NCBI RefSeq assembly: GCF_003955735.1
Contig: NZ_CP034464.1
Span: forward strand, 2,790,001-2,854,000
DNA: 64,000 nt
Reading direction: 5' to 3'
Origin: Undibacterium parvum
Lineage (GTDB): Bacteria > Pseudomonadota > Gammaproteobacteria > Burkholderiales > Burkholderiaceae_D
A program made the translations under genes and the position numbers. This document shows, piece after piece, positions 1-8,799 of the stretch. Every line of letters begins with the position of its first letter. Within the stretch, counting starts at the first letter, position 1. The notes under the pieces are model-generated. The model did no database searches. It was given only the letters and a program-made list of their open reading frames with translations, and was not told where the DNA came from.

Positions 1-2
1 GT

Positions 3-137
3 GGTGTGATAAAAAATGCAGATGGCAGCCTCACTGGCGGCTACAAAACCCTGATCAATACGGGGCCAGACGGTGGCCAAGAGGTGTATCATCTGCATAT
101 GCATGTGATGGGAGGAGTCAAGCGCCAACGCGCTTAA
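3..137 (+). CDS. hinT: HIT family protein HinT, C-terminal part (5' end outside window)
   Basis: Only the last 44 codons are present, because the gene enters from the left edge. The frame starting at base 3 carries the histidine-triad signature HLHMHV followed by MGG, the nucleotide-binding and catalytic motif of HIT hydrolases. HinT enzymes hydrolyse purine nucleoside phosphoramidates in the cytoplasm. The preceding YKTLINTGPDGGQEV stretch is typical of bacterial HinT. It lies 66 bp upstream of tatA on the same strand. hinT next to tatABC, downstream of the his genes, is a common arrangement in Burkholderiales. Confidence 0.88.
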   Translation, partial: GVIKNADGSLTGGYKTLINTGPDGGQEVYHLHMHVMGGVKRQRA

Positions 138-203
138 TTCCGCATCGATGGTACTTAGCATTAAATATTTTGACGAGAGCAAGGCTCTCACATTGGAGAA
201 ATC

Positions 204-425
204 ATGGGTTCATTTAGTGTTTGGCATTGGTTGATCGTACTGGTGATTGTTATGCTGGTTTTCGGCACCAAAAAATTAGGCAATATCGGTGGTGATCTTG
301 GTAAGGCGGTCAAAGGCTTCAAGGATGGCGTCAAAGGCGAAGAAGATAAAGCTGCCACTGATGCAAAGCAAGTTGCTGATAAAGTCACTGTAGACGTAGA
401 AGCCAAGGAAAAAGCCAAGCTGTAA
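204..425 (+). CDS. tatA: Sec-independent protein translocase subunit TatA
   Basis: 73 residues. One N-terminal membrane helix (about residues 5-21) is followed by the FGTKKLG hinge, an amphipathic helix and a charged Lys/Glu/Asp-rich tail, which is the standard TatA plan. TatA oligomerises to form the passage for folded twin-arginine proteins. A GGAGA ribosome site precedes the ATG. tatB and tatC follow directly, so the three form one operon. A likely client in this window is the Rieske protein PetA, which carries a twin-arginine signal. Confidence 0.95.
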   Translation: MGSFSVWHWLIVLVIVMLVFGTKKLGNIGGDLGKAVKGFKDGVKGEEDKAATDAKQVADKVTVDVEAKEKAKL

Positions 426-446
426 GCGGCTGGTAAATATCGATTT

Positions 447-938
447 ATGATAGATCTCGGACTCAGCAAGATGGCGCTGATCGGCGTGGTTGCGCTGGTC
501 GTGATAGGCCCTAAAGACCTACCTAAGGTTGCCCGCATGGCGGGCTCCCTGTTTGGTCGCGCCCAACGTTATATCAATGAAGTGAAATCGGAAGTGAGTC
601 GCGAGATAGAACTCGATGAATTGCGCAAGATGCATAAAGATGCGCAAGATGCAGTGCAAGACGTAGAACAGTCTATAGGGCAATCCATCGCACAAACTGA
701 GAATGATCTGAATGCAGCCTGGCAAGGTGATGTTGCTGGTTCATCCTTAGCAAGTTTGCCAGCAGATGATGCCATCGCGATTAAGTCCAAAGATTTTCGT
801 CGTAAAAAACTGGCACGTAGCTCGGCGATTCCTGCTTGGTATAAAAGTCGTAACGGCCAGCGCGCCCATGTGATATCTGGCTCGGCAAGAATGGCGAGGC
901 ATAGGGCAAAACCTCAAACACCAGCCAGCTTCTTCTAA
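447..938 (+). CDS. tatB: Sec-independent protein translocase subunit TatB
   Basis: 163 residues, begins MIDLGLSKMALIGVVALVVIG with the GPKDLP hinge at about residues 21-26. One membrane helix is followed by a long amphipathic helix with alternating acidic and basic residues (about 35-95) and a polar tail rich in Lys and Arg. The greater length and the hinge distinguish it from TatA. TatB pairs with TatC to form the twin-arginine signal receptor. It starts 21 bp after tatA and ends 41 bp before tatC. Confidence 0.95.
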   Translation: MIDLGLSKMALIGVVALVVIGPKDLPKVARMAGSLFGRAQRYINEVKSEVSREIELDELRKMHKDAQDAVQDVEQSIGQSIAQTENDLNAAWQGDVAGSSLASLPADDAIAIKSKDFRRKKLARSSAIPAWYKSRNGQRAHVISGSARMARHRAKPQTPASFF

Positions 939-979
939 ATGTATTCCCAATACCACTTCTCATTCATTACAGGCCGTGC

Positions 980-1744
980 ATGACCGATACAAATTTGCAG
1001 GGCGCGGCTGATAGCTTTATTTCACATTTGGTTGAGTTGCGCGATCGACTGGTGAAGGCGTCGATAGGGATAGCGCTGGTTTGCGCGGGCTTATTTGCCT
1101 GGCCCGGACCTTCTGCCATTTATGATATTTTGGCGCAACCTATGATTGCCTCGTTACCAGTCGGTGCTAAGATGATCGCCACTGGTGTCATTTCGCCTTT
1201 TCTGGTGCCTATGAAGGTGACCCTCCTGGTGGCTTTCATGCTGGCCTTGCCTTGGGTTTTATATCAGGCTTGGGCTTTTGTAGCCCCAGGTCTGTACACG
1301 CATGAAAAACGTCTGGTCGCACCTTTGGTGATTTCGTCATCGCTGCTTTTCATGTCTGGCGTTGCCTTCTGTTATTTCTTTGTGTTCGGTAGGGTATTTA
1401 AGTTCATCAACGAGTTCGCGCCAACCTCGATTACGGTCGCTCCGGATATAGAGAATTATCTCGATTTCATCATGTCTATGTGTCTGGCGTTTGGCATGAC
1501 CTTTGAGGTCCCTATTGTGGTCGTGGTGTTGGTGCGCATGGGCTTGGTGCCGCTGGAAAAGCTCAAGGCGATACGCTCTTATGTGATCGTCGGTGCCTTT
1601 GTGATTGCGGCTATCGTGACACCGCCAGATGTCGTCAGCCAGTTCTCTTTGGCGATACCTATGTGCTTGCTGTACGAGTTGGGATTGCTGGTCGCCCCGA
1701 TTTTCGTCAAGGCGACGCAGGCACCTGATGAAATCGTAGATTAA
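980..1744 (+). CDS. tatC: Sec-independent protein translocase subunit TatC
   Basis: 254 residues with six predicted membrane helices. The N-terminal cytoplasmic motif SHLVELRDRL and the conserved FGMTFEVPIVVV segment in the second half identify TatC, the multispanning receptor that binds the twin-arginine signal. It is the last gene of tatABC. Its TAA stop overlaps by four bases (1741-1744) the stop of the convergent DUF2461 gene, so no room remains for a terminator outside the coding sequence. Confidence 0.96.
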   Translation: MTDTNLQGAADSFISHLVELRDRLVKASIGIALVCAGLFAWPGPSAIYDILAQPMIASLPVGAKMIATGVISPFLVPMKVTLLVAFMLALPWVLYQAWAFVAPGLYTHEKRLVAPLVISSSLLFMSGVAFCYFFVFGRVFKFINEFAPTSITVAPDIENYLDFIMSMCLAFGMTFEVPIVVVVLVRMGLVPLEKLKAIRSYVIVGAFVIAAIVTPPDVVSQFSLAIPMCLLYELGLLVAPIFVKATQAPDEIVD

Positions 1745-2415
1745 TCAGCGGCAGCACGTAGCCAGATGACTAGCGGAAGGGCGCTTTTAAAGCCCTTTAG
1801 CAAAATTGCTTGTATCTGAGTAGCGTCCATGTCGACTATCGAACATTCGGTCCAGACCATAAAGTTCTTTAGCTTAAGTTGTTCGATATGCGGATGCTCG
1901 GCATCGTAGCCCTTGGGCGGCCGAATTAGCTTCCCCTCATCTTGCAATGTCCCAAAAATCTCTTTCAAGCCCTTGTTCTTGAGCAGTTTGGAGAATCCAC
2001 TCGGGTCGGCCACGATATGATTTCGTATCGCCTTCAATCTGTCCGCGGGCGGCATATATTCACCAACCGCAAAAAATAAACGGCCATTGCCATCGAGTTG
2101 AAAATAATATGCGGGGCCGCCACCTTCGCTAGGTTTTTTGCGCCCACTGGGTAGTATCGATGCCGAGAAATTAGTTTTATACGGGGACTTATCTTTTCCA
2201 AAACGCACATCTCTATTGATGCGAAATAGAGCTTTTTTGCCTTCGCAACCAGCGATAGCTGGATCAAAACGACTCACTTCGTTAATCAACTGGGCGACGA
2301 ATTGTAAAAATTCCGCGCGTAAAATATCGTAGCGGGGTTTGTTCATGACAAACCAGGCGCGATTATTACTCTCAGATAATTCGAATAAAAAACGACTTAA
2401 ATCACGAACATGCAT
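1741..2415 (-). CDS. DUF2461 (TIGR02453) family protein
   Basis: 224 residues, the usual length of the DUF2461 family. Recognisable family segments are the N-terminal FLFELSESNNRAWFVMNKPRYD, the central FRINRDVRFGKDKSPYKTNF and the PAYYFQLDG stretch. The biochemical function is unknown. The gene is convergent with tatC and overlaps its stop codon. The next gene upstream on the same strand is the HtrA-like protease, whose stop lies 20 bp before this ATG, so the two may be cotranscribed. Confidence 0.85.
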   Translation of the reverse strand: MHVRDLSRFLFELSESNNRAWFVMNKPRYDILRAEFLQFVAQLINEVSRFDPAIAGCEGKKALFRINRDVRFGKDKSPYKTNFSASILPSGRKKPSEGGGPAYYFQLDGNGRLFFAVGEYMPPADRLKAIRNHIVADPSGFSKLLKNKGLKEIFGTLQDEGKLIRPPKGYDAEHPHIEQLKLKNFMVWTECSIVDMDATQIQAILLKGFKSALPLVIWLRAAAD

Positions 2416-2435
2416 AAATATTTTCCTAATTAAGT

Positions 2436-3602
2436 TTATTCTTCGCGTTTCACTGGTGGGCGCTTGCCGACTAAGATATCGACACTAGACACAGAAGTAC
2501 GTCTCAATACCGTGAATTTAACCTTGGTATTCGGTTTCAATTGCGCGATTAAGTTGAGAATTTCTGACTTGTTACTCACCGCTTTTCCCTCTATGCCTGT
2601 GAGTATGTCACCGGGGCGTATGCCGGCCTTATCGGCCGGGCCACCACGCACCACACCTGCGACTATGGCACCAGAAGCTTCCTTGATATTGAAACTCTCG
2701 GCCATCTCTGGTGTGATGTCTTGCGGCTCAACACCTATCCAGCCACGTACCACTTGCCCATCTGAAATGATCGCTTCCATTACCATCTTGATGGTAGTGA
2801 CAGGAATGGCGAAGCCTATCCCTAGCGAGCCACCATTGCGCGAATAGATTGCTGAATTAATCCCGAGTAAATTCCCATTGATATCGACCAGTGCACCGCC
2901 CGAGTTACCGGGATTGACTGCTGCATCGGTTTGTATGAAGTTCTCGTAGGTGTTGATGCCGACATCATTGCGGCCTAGCGCAGAGATTATCCCCATCGTG
3001 ACGGTTTGGCCAACCCCGAAAGGATTGCCGATTGCCAGCACGACGTCGCCGACAAACGCCTGTTCTGAATGGCCTAAAGTAATTGCAGGCAAATTGGGAA
3101 GTTCAATTTTAATGACTGCCAAATCCGTCTCAGGATCTGTACCGACTACTTTGGCATTGGCCTGGCGTCCATCGGCTAAAGATACAGAAATTTCATCAGC
3201 CTCTTCGATCACGTGGTTATTAGTTAGAATATAGCCTTGAGAGCTCACAATAACCCCAGAGCCTAAGCTAGACTGGCGCTCAGTTTGCGGACTCTGTTGA
3301 TCGCCAAAGAAGCGCTTCAAAAATGGGTCATTGAGTAAGGGGTTATTTGCCTGACGGCTGGCTTTTGCGGTATTAATGTTCACCACGGATGGCATGGCAC
3401 GTTTGGCCGCCTCGCGATAAGAGAACTGCGCGGCAACCCCATTGATCGGTGCCTCCTGCATACTTACGCTTGAAGCCAAGCTTAACTTATGGGACGAGTT
3501 CAATACTTGAGTTGACCAGTTTGGCTTTAAGGTGCTGAGAATAAACCACAGAGCCAAACCAACGGTAGCAGTTTGGGCAAATAATAACCATAAACGACGC
3601 AT
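2436..3602 (-). CDS. membrane-anchored HtrA/DegS-type serine protease with one PDZ domain
   Basis: 388 residues from the ATG at 3602. An ORF extension to 3704 exists but would overlap the divergent NIF3 gene. One N-terminal membrane anchor (residues 3-22) is followed by a trypsin-like domain with the catalytic triad His130 (TNNHV), Asp160 (ETDLAV) and Ser234 (GNSGGA), then a single PDZ domain (about 280-380). One PDZ plus an anchor is the DegS/AlgW plan rather than DegP, which has two PDZ domains. Such proteases act in the periplasm in protein quality control and can cleave an anti-sigma factor. No RseA homologue is in this window, so that role is only possible. Confidence 0.9.
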   Translation of the reverse strand: MRRLWLLFAQTATVGLALWFILSTLKPNWSTQVLNSSHKLSLASSVSMQEAPINGVAAQFSYREAAKRAMPSVVNINTAKASRQANNPLLNDPFLKRFFGDQQSPQTERQSSLGSGVIVSSQGYILTNNHVIEEADEISVSLADGRQANAKVVGTDPETDLAVIKIELPNLPAITLGHSEQAFVGDVVLAIGNPFGVGQTVTMGIISALGRNDVGINTYENFIQTDAAVNPGNSGGALVDINGNLLGINSAIYSRNGGSLGIGFAIPVTTIKMVMEAIISDGQVVRGWIGVEPQDITPEMAESFNIKEASGAIVAGVVRGGPADKAGIRPGDILTGIEGKAVSNKSEILNLIAQLKPNTKVKFTVLRRTSVSSVDILVGKRPPVKREE

Positions 3603-3616
3603 AGAGAGTTTTGAAT

Positions 3617-4384
3617 ATGAAAGAACAGTCAGTGAATAGGGATGTGCTCGCAAAATATCTGGATGCAAAATTAGAAACGGCACGTTACCGTGATTATTGC
3701 CCAAATGGGCTGCAGGTGGAAGGGCGTGCTGAGATTAAACTAATACTCAGTGGTGTAACGGCGAGTTTAGCCTTGCTGGAACGAGCGGTAGAGCTAAAAG
3801 CGGATGCTGTGCTGGTGCATCATGGCTACTTTTGGCGTGGCGAGGATATGCGCGTGGTAGGGCAAAAACAGCGGCGTTTAAAACTATTGCTGGAAAATGA
3901 GATCTCATTGTTCGCCTATCACCTTCCTTTGGATATGCATGCAGAATTGGGAAATAATGCTCAACTAGCTAAGCAACTGGAAATTAAACCGATTTCCCGC
4001 TTTGCTGAGGATGATTTGGGCTGGTTGGGTAAGATGTCAAACTCAGAACTTAAAACAGTAGGAGATCTGGCCCAGCACGTAGAGAGAACATTAGGGCGTA
4101 AGCCTATGTTGATAGGCGATCCCGGACAATTGATAGATCAGATTGCCTGGTGTAGTGGTGCCGCGCAAAATCTGTTTGATCAGGCTATCGTCGCTGGAGC
4201 AAGCATTTATCTGAGTGGCGAAATCTCTGAGCCTACCGTGCATTTGGCGCGTGAGTCGGGTGTCGCCTACTTGTCTTGTGGCCACCATGCGACTGAGCGT
4301 TACGGTGTCGCGGCCTTGGGCGCGTACCTTTCGCAACATTTTGGATGCGAACATCAATTTGTTGACATTGATAACCCAGTCTAA
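3617..4384 (+). CDS. NIF3-like protein (GTP cyclohydrolase I type 2 / YbgI family)
   Basis: 255 residues from ATG 3617; a TTG two codons earlier is also possible. An AGAGAG site lies about 9 bp upstream. NIF3 signatures are DYCPNGLQVEG near the N terminus, the metal-binding VHHGYFW, AYHLPLDMH, and the C-terminal SGEISEP and SCGHHATERYG segments, whose His and Glu residues bind a dinuclear metal centre. The exact cellular role of the family is unsettled. The gene is divergent from the HtrA-like protease, with only 14 bp between the two start codons. Confidence 0.9.
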   Translation: MKEQSVNRDVLAKYLDAKLETARYRDYCPNGLQVEGRAEIKLILSGVTASLALLERAVELKADAVLVHHGYFWRGEDMRVVGQKQRRLKLLLENEISLFAYHLPLDMHAELGNNAQLAKQLEIKPISRFAEDDLGWLGKMSNSELKTVGDLAQHVERTLGRKPMLIGDPGQLIDQIAWCSGAAQNLFDQAIVAGASIYLSGEISEPTVHLARESGVAYLSCGHHATERYGVAALGAYLSQHFGCEHQFVDIDNPV

Positions 4385-4389
4385 AATTT

Positions 4390-4424
4390 AAAAAACCGCC
4401 ATTTTTTAAACATGGCGGTTTTTT
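4390..4424. terminator. bidirectional intrinsic terminator between NIF3 gene and mscL
   Basis: A 13-bp arm AAAAAACCGCCAT (4390-4402) pairs with ATGGCGGTTTTTT (4412-4424) across a 9-nt loop. A-rich and T-rich flanks make it work in both directions. It sits exactly between two convergent genes, as expected for a shared terminator. Confidence 0.9.
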
Positions 4425-4437
4425 ATGGGTAAATGGA

Positions 4438-4857
4438 TTATTTTCTTAAGGCATCACGAATTTCACGCAATAGCACGACATCTTCCGGCGTTGCCACTTC
4501 TGCGACCGGTGCTGCCGGCTGATCCTTTTTCATCTTATTGAACAGGCGCACCATTTGAAAAATGATGAATGCCAAAATCAGGAAATTGAGAGCTATGGTA
4601 ATGAAATTGCCATATGCTAGTACCGCTCCGGCCTTTTTTGCTTCTACCAAGGATAGGCCGCTTGCCTGCCCGTTTAATCCTAGGTAATAGCTGGAAAAAT
4701 CCAAGCCACCAAAAATTTTTCCGATGACTGGCATCACAATATCTGCCACCAGTGAGTCAACAATCTTCCCAAACGCAGCACCGATGATAACGCCGACCGC
4801 TAAATCGACTACATTGCCCTTGGACGCGAAGTCCTTAAATTCTTGCATCATGCTCAT
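4438..4857 (-). CDS. mscL: large-conductance mechanosensitive channel MscL
   Basis: 139 residues. The N-terminal [21 protein letters not shown] motif and two membrane helices (about 15-45 and 75-105) with the periplasmic loop between them are characteristic. A charged C-terminal helix ends in [15 protein letters not shown]. MscL forms a pentameric inner-membrane pore that opens under membrane tension and releases solutes on osmotic downshock. The gene is convergent with the NIF3 gene and faces away from petABC. Confidence 0.97.
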   Translation of the reverse strand: MSMMQEFKDFASKGNVVDLAVGVIIGAAFGKIVDSLVADIVMPVIGKIFGGLDFSSYYLGLNGQASGLSLVEAKKAGAVLAYGNFITIALNFLILAFIIFQMVRLFNKMKKDQPAAPVAEVATPEDVVLLREIRDALRK

Positions 4858-5172
4858 GAAATTTCCTTGATAAAATAGTAAATATAGTCTTTAAAAAAAC
4901 GTCATTATAGTAATGCCTAAGCACCCATACTCCGAGAAAACGGGCGTAAATTTTTGTTAAATTGGATTTTTAAATTTTTTCTAGTCGTCAGTATTTCAGG
5001 CGCAATGATTAGAATTTCCCCAATAATTGACAAAATACCAGAAAAATCACACTAGTTTGCTTGTCTGATCATCTTTTCCTTTAAAACCATACTCAGCTAC
5101 TTTATAATTTAAGGTTGTTAGAAGTGGGGTTGCGCTTCGTCAAGTTTTGATTTTTGATAGATTGGGGTTGGT
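4858..5172. other. AT-rich intergenic region between mscL and petABC
   Basis: 315 bp with no supported gene. It must contain the divergent promoters for mscL and petABC. A TATAAT hexamer lies at 5103-5108, about 65 bp before the petA ATG. Its matching -35 box is poor, so it is only a candidate. A TTGACA at 5029-5034 lacks a convincing -10 box at the right distance. Confidence 0.4.
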
Positions 5173-5787
5173 ATGAGTATCGAAAAGCAGGTCGATTCTG
5201 GCCGTCGCGGTTTGCTAGTCGCCACGTGCGCAGCGGGCGGCGTAGCTGGTTTGGCAACCGCAGGTGCTTTGGTAAGCACTTTTCAGCCATCTGAGCGCGC
5301 AAAAGCAGCAGGCGCGCCGGTAGAAGCTGACATCTCGGATTTGAAACCGGGAGAAATGAAAGTATTCGAATGGCGCGGTAAGCCCGTATGGATACTCAAG
5401 CGCACGCCTGAGATGATGGCTAGCTTGGCAAAAACCGAAGATAAGGTAGCCGATCCAGAATCGAAAAAACCTTACACTATGGATATGCCAGAGTATTGCG
5501 ATAAACAAAGCCGTGCACGTAAAGAGCATAGCGATGTCTTGATCACGGTCGGTATTTGCTCACATTTGGGCTGCTCGCCAAGTTCAAAATTTGCAGCCGG
5601 AGCCCAACCATCTCTGCCTGACGACTGGGCCGGTGGCTTTTTGTGCCCGTGCCATGGTTCAACTTTTGATTTGGCTGGACGTGTTTATAAAAATAAACCT
5701 GCCCCACAAAATTTGGATGTTCCCCGTCATATGTACTTGTCGGACACTAAAATCCTCATCGGTAAAGATGAGAAAGGCGAGGCTTAA
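5173..5787 (+). CDS. petA: ubiquinol-cytochrome c reductase iron-sulfur (Rieske) subunit
   Basis: 204 residues. A twin-arginine signal/anchor (Arg11-Arg12, then a hydrophobic stretch to about residue 38) directs export of the folded protein by Tat and leaves it membrane anchored. The two cluster-binding loops are CSHLGC and CPCHGS, giving two Cys and two His ligands for the [2Fe-2S] centre plus the disulfide Cys pair. It transfers electrons from ubiquinol to cytochrome c1. First gene of petABC; its stop is 2 bp before the petB ATG. Confidence 0.97.
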   Translation: MSIEKQVDSGRRGLLVATCAAGGVAGLATAGALVSTFQPSERAKAAGAPVEADISDLKPGEMKVFEWRGKPVWILKRTPEMMASLAKTEDKVADPESKKPYTMDMPEYCDKQSRARKEHSDVLITVGICSHLGCSPSSKFAAGAQPSLPDDWAGGFLCPCHGSTFDLAGRVYKNKPAPQNLDVPRHMYLSDTKILIGKDEKGEA

Positions 5788-5789
5788 TC

Positions 5790-7199
5790 ATGGCATTTGT
5801 TGAGAAAAAATTACCTGCGGACGCTCCTGTCGTTGACAAGGCGCTCAATTGGGTAGACTCCCGTTTCCCGCTGACTAAGCTGTGGAATGATCAATGGGGT
5901 CAATACTACGCGCCGAAAAACTTTAATTTTTGGTATATCTTTGGTTCATTGGCAATGTTGGTGCTGGTGATACAGATCGTTACCGGTATTTTTCTGGTAA
6001 TGCATTACAAACCGGATGCCACGCTGGCGTTTGCTTCGGTTGAGTACATCATGCGTGATGTGCCTTGGGGGTGGTTGGTGCGCTACATGCACTCGACTGG
6101 CGCTTCGGCCTTCTTCATCATCATTTATCTGCATATGACACGTGCCTTGTTGTACGGTTCGTATCGTAAGCCGCGTGAATTGATCTGGTTGTTTGGTTTC
6201 GCGATTTTCCTGTGTCTGATGGCTGAGGCTTTTTTTGGTTACTTGCTGCCTTGGGGCCAAATGTCTTACTGGGGCGCACAAGTTATCGTTAACTTGTTCG
6301 GTGCTATCCCTTTCATCGGTCCTGATCTGTCCTTATGGATACGTGGAGACTATGTCGTCAGTGATGCAACGCTTAACCGTTTCTTCGCTTTCCACGTGAT
6401 CGCAATTCCTTTGGTGTTGTTAGGTTTGGTTGCTGCGCATTTGATCGCCTTGCATGAAGTCGGTTCGAATAATCCAGACGGTATCGAAGTAAAAGAAAAT
6501 TTAGGTTCGGACGGCCATCCTTTGGATAGCGTGCCTTCGCACCCTTACTACACTTTCCACGATATTTTTGGCGTGACTGTGTTCCTGGTAATTTTCAGTG
6601 CTGTCGTTTTCTTTGCTCCTGAAATGGGCGGTTATTTCTTGGAATATAATAATTTCATTCCTGCTGATTCCCTCAAGACGCCTCCGCATATCGCTCCTAC
6701 CTGGTATTTCACGCCGTTTTATTCTATCTTGCGTGCAACTACTACTGAGTTTATGTATGTAGTGATGGCGGGTATTGTTGCCTACGTAGGCTTGATTTTT
6801 ATGACGACTAAGTTGCCATCGAAGATTAAAATGGCAATTGCCGGCATTGCTCTGCTGGCTCTGGCAGGTATGATGCCTGGCGCCTTGGATGCTAAATTCT
6901 GGGGCGTGGTCTTATTCGGTTCTTCCGTGATGATCCTGGGTGCATTGCCTTGGTTGGATCAGTCTCCAGTTAAATCGATACGCTATCGTCCGCAATGGCA
7001 TAAATATGTCTTGATCGTATTTGGTATATGTTTCGTTGCCTTGGGTTATTTGGGTGTGCAAGCACCATCACCTGAAAAAGAGCGTGTCTCACAAGTTTGT
7101 ACCGTGATCTATTTCGGTTTCTTCTTGTTGATGCCATGGTGGAGCGCGATGGGCACATTTAAGCCTGTGCCAAAACGCGTGACATTTTCAGCACACTAA
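5790..7199 (+). CDS. petB: cytochrome b subunit of the bc1 complex
   Basis: 469 residues, full length for a bacterial cytochrome b with eight membrane helices. The MHSTGAS and [21 protein letters not shown] segments in the N-terminal half and [34 protein letters not shown] carry the paired His haem ligands. The quinol-oxidation-site motif appears as [14 protein letters not shown] (PEWY is replaced by PTWY). It contains the Qo and Qi sites. Located between petA and petC in the same operon. Confidence 0.97.
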   Translation: MAFVEKKLPADAPVVDKALNWVDSRFPLTKLWNDQWGQYYAPKNFNFWYIFGSLAMLVLVIQIVTGIFLVMHYKPDATLAFASVEYIMRDVPWGWLVRYMHSTGASAFFIIIYLHMTRALLYGSYRKPRELIWLFGFAIFLCLMAEAFFGYLLPWGQMSYWGAQVIVNLFGAIPFIGPDLSLWIRGDYVVSDATLNRFFAFHVIAIPLVLLGLVAAHLIALHEVGSNNPDGIEVKENLGSDGHPLDSVPSHPYYTFHDIFGVTVFLVIFSAVVFFAPEMGGYFLEYNNFIPADSLKTPPHIAPTWYFTPFYSILRATTTEFMYVVMAGIVAYVGLIFMTTKLPSKIKMAIAGIALLALAGMMPGALDAKFWGVVLFGSSVMILGALPWLDQSPVKSIRYRPQWHKYVLIVFGICFVALGYLGVQAPSPEKERVSQVCTVIYFGFFLLMPWWSAMGTFKPVPKRVTFSAH

Positions 7200-7220
7200 G
7201 CGATCAAAGGAATAATCAGC

Positions 7221-7985
7221 ATGAAATTAATTAAAAATTTGATCGCCGCTCTGGCTCTGGTTCCAGCTTTGGCATTGGCAAATTCTGGTGGTTTCCCTTT
7301 GGATCACGCAGAAGATCGCGGTACCAATATGGCGGCTTTGCAGAATGGCGCTAAGCTGTTCGTCAACTACTGTCTGAACTGCCACTCGGCATCTGCCATG
7401 CGTTACAACCGCTTGAAAGATATTGGTTTAACGGAAGAGCAAATTAAGGAGAATCTTCTCTTTACCGGCGAAAAAGTCGGTGATTTGATGAAAACTTCAC
7501 TCGCTCCTAAAGATGCCAAGGCGTGGTTTGGTGCAGTTCCGCCAGATTTGTCGGTAATCGCCCGTGCCAAGGCTTCTAGTGCCGGTTCTGGCGCAGACTG
7601 GATTTATACCTATCTGCGTACTTACTACAAAGACGAAAATCGACCGACTGGCTGGAATAATATGGTATTTCCAGATGTCGGTATGCCGCATGCTTTATGG
7701 GAACTGCAAGGTGTACGCACAGCCAAGTTTGTGGAAGAAAAAGACCATCATGACGAATCTAAAGTCGTGCATAAATTTGCCGGATTTGAGAAAGTCACTG
7801 AAGGTAAAATGACACCGGCTGAGTATGATAGCGCAGTCACGGATCTGGTTGCCTACCTGCAATGGATGGGCGAGCCAGCACAAAATACACGTAAGAAATT
7901 AGGCGTAGTGGTGTTGTTGTTCTTGTCCTTGCTGAGCTTATTGGCGTGGCGTCTGAATGCATCGCACTGGAAAGAAGTAAAGTAA
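7221..7985 (+). CDS. petC: cytochrome c1 subunit of the bc1 complex
   Basis: 254 residues. A cleavable signal peptide ends near ALALA (about residue 20). The covalent haem site is CLNCH. A C-terminal membrane anchor (about residues 228-245) is followed by a short basic tail. GMPH in the second half belongs to the usual region around the axial ligand. It accepts electrons from the Rieske subunit and passes them to soluble cytochrome c. Third gene of petABC, starting 21 bp after petB behind an AAGGAA ribosome site. Confidence 0.96.
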   Translation: MKLIKNLIAALALVPALALANSGGFPLDHAEDRGTNMAALQNGAKLFVNYCLNCHSASAMRYNRLKDIGLTEEQIKENLLFTGEKVGDLMKTSLAPKDAKAWFGAVPPDLSVIARAKASSAGSGADWIYTYLRTYYKDENRPTGWNNMVFPDVGMPHALWELQGVRTAKFVEEKDHHDESKVVHKFAGFEKVTEGKMTPAEYDSAVTDLVAYLQWMGEPAQNTRKKLGVVVLLFLSLLSLLAWRLNASHWKEVK

Positions 7986-7992
7986 ATAAGTC

Positions 7993-8059
7993 GTCCGCCA
8001 CCTAGTTTGGCGGATGTGTCATCCCAGGGTGAGGTGCGCAAAATAGGCGCCTCACCCTA
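7993..8059 (+). other. two consecutive hairpins in the petC-sspA intergenic
   Basis: A TCCGCCA/TGGCGGA stem-loop (7993-8013) is followed by a longer stem, AGGGTGAGGTGC paired with GCGCCTCACCCT (about 8026-8058), with a modest T-rich run (GTTTTT) about 5 bases later. The second could be a partial terminator that lets some petABC transcripts continue into sspA. There is no strong U-tract directly at the stem. Confidence 0.45.
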
Positions 8060-8081
8060 ATCGTTTTTAAGGAACTGTAAA

Positions 8082-8693
8082 ATGATGGTTCTCTACTCGG
8101 GTACAACTTGCCCATTCTCACAACGTTGCCGTCTGGTTTTGTTCGAAAAAGGCATGGACTTTGAAATCCGTGACGTCGATCTGTTCAATAAGCCAGAAGA
8201 TATTTCGACCATGAATCCATATGGTCAGGTGCCAATTCTGGTTGAGCGTGAATTGATTTTGTACGAATCAAACATCATCAACGAATACATTGATGAACGT
8301 TTTCCACATCCGCAATTGATGCCAGCTGATCCTTTGCAACGCGCACGCGCACGTTTAATGTTGTTCAATTTTGAAAAAGAATTGTTCGTGCATGTACATA
8401 CTTTGGAGAATGAGAAATCTTCCTCTTCCTCCAAGTTACAAGACAAGGCCAGAGCAGAAATCCGTGATCGTCTGACGCAATTAGCGCCTTTGTTCGTCAA
8501 GAACAAATACATGCTGGGCGACGAATTCTCTATGCTTGATGTAGCCGTTGCGCCTTTGTTGTGGCGTCTCGATCATTATGGTATTGAGTTGTCCAAAACA
8601 GCAGCGCCTTTGATGAAATACGCCGAGCGTATTTTCTCCCGCCCTGCTTACATTGAAGCATTGACGCCATCTGAAAAAGTAATGCGTCGTTAA
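8082..8693 (+). CDS. sspA: stringent starvation protein A (GST-fold)
   Basis: 203 residues. An N-terminal thioredoxin-like domain starts VLYSGTTCPFSQRCRLVLFEKGMDFE and is followed by an all-helical GST C-terminal domain from about residue 85. NPYGQVPIL and ESNIINEYIDE are typical of SspA. SspA binds RNA polymerase and modulates transcription under starvation. In betaproteobacteria it commonly follows petABC and precedes sspB, as here. Confidence 0.93.
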   Translation: MMVLYSGTTCPFSQRCRLVLFEKGMDFEIRDVDLFNKPEDISTMNPYGQVPILVERELILYESNIINEYIDERFPHPQLMPADPLQRARARLMLFNFEKELFVHVHTLENEKSSSSSKLQDKARAEIRDRLTQLAPLFVKNKYMLGDEFSMLDVAVAPLLWRLDHYGIELSKTAAPLMKYAERIFSRPAYIEALTPSEKVMRR

Positions 8694-8710
8694 TCTGCAC
8701 TGATCGTTCT

Positions 8711-8753
8711 ACAACAAGGCTGACATTTTGCATTTGTCAGCCTTGTTGTTTTT
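8711..8753 (+). terminator. intrinsic terminator after sspA
   Basis: A 15-bp arm ACAACAAGGCTGACA (8711-8725) pairs with TGTCAGCCTTGTTGT (8735-8749), followed by a run of T. It is a strong, nearly symmetrical hairpin just after the sspA stop. It separates petABC-sspA from sspB, which must then have its own promoter or depend on readthrough. Confidence 0.88.
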
Positions 8754-8799
8754 CAGCGCAAGGTCTATTCTTCAAACACATTCACGAAACTAGTCACCT

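Noticed and set aside
3603..3704. Longer N terminus of the HtrA-like protease
   Set aside because: It would overlap the NIF3 gene and removes the membrane anchor from the N terminus; the ATG at 3602 is better.
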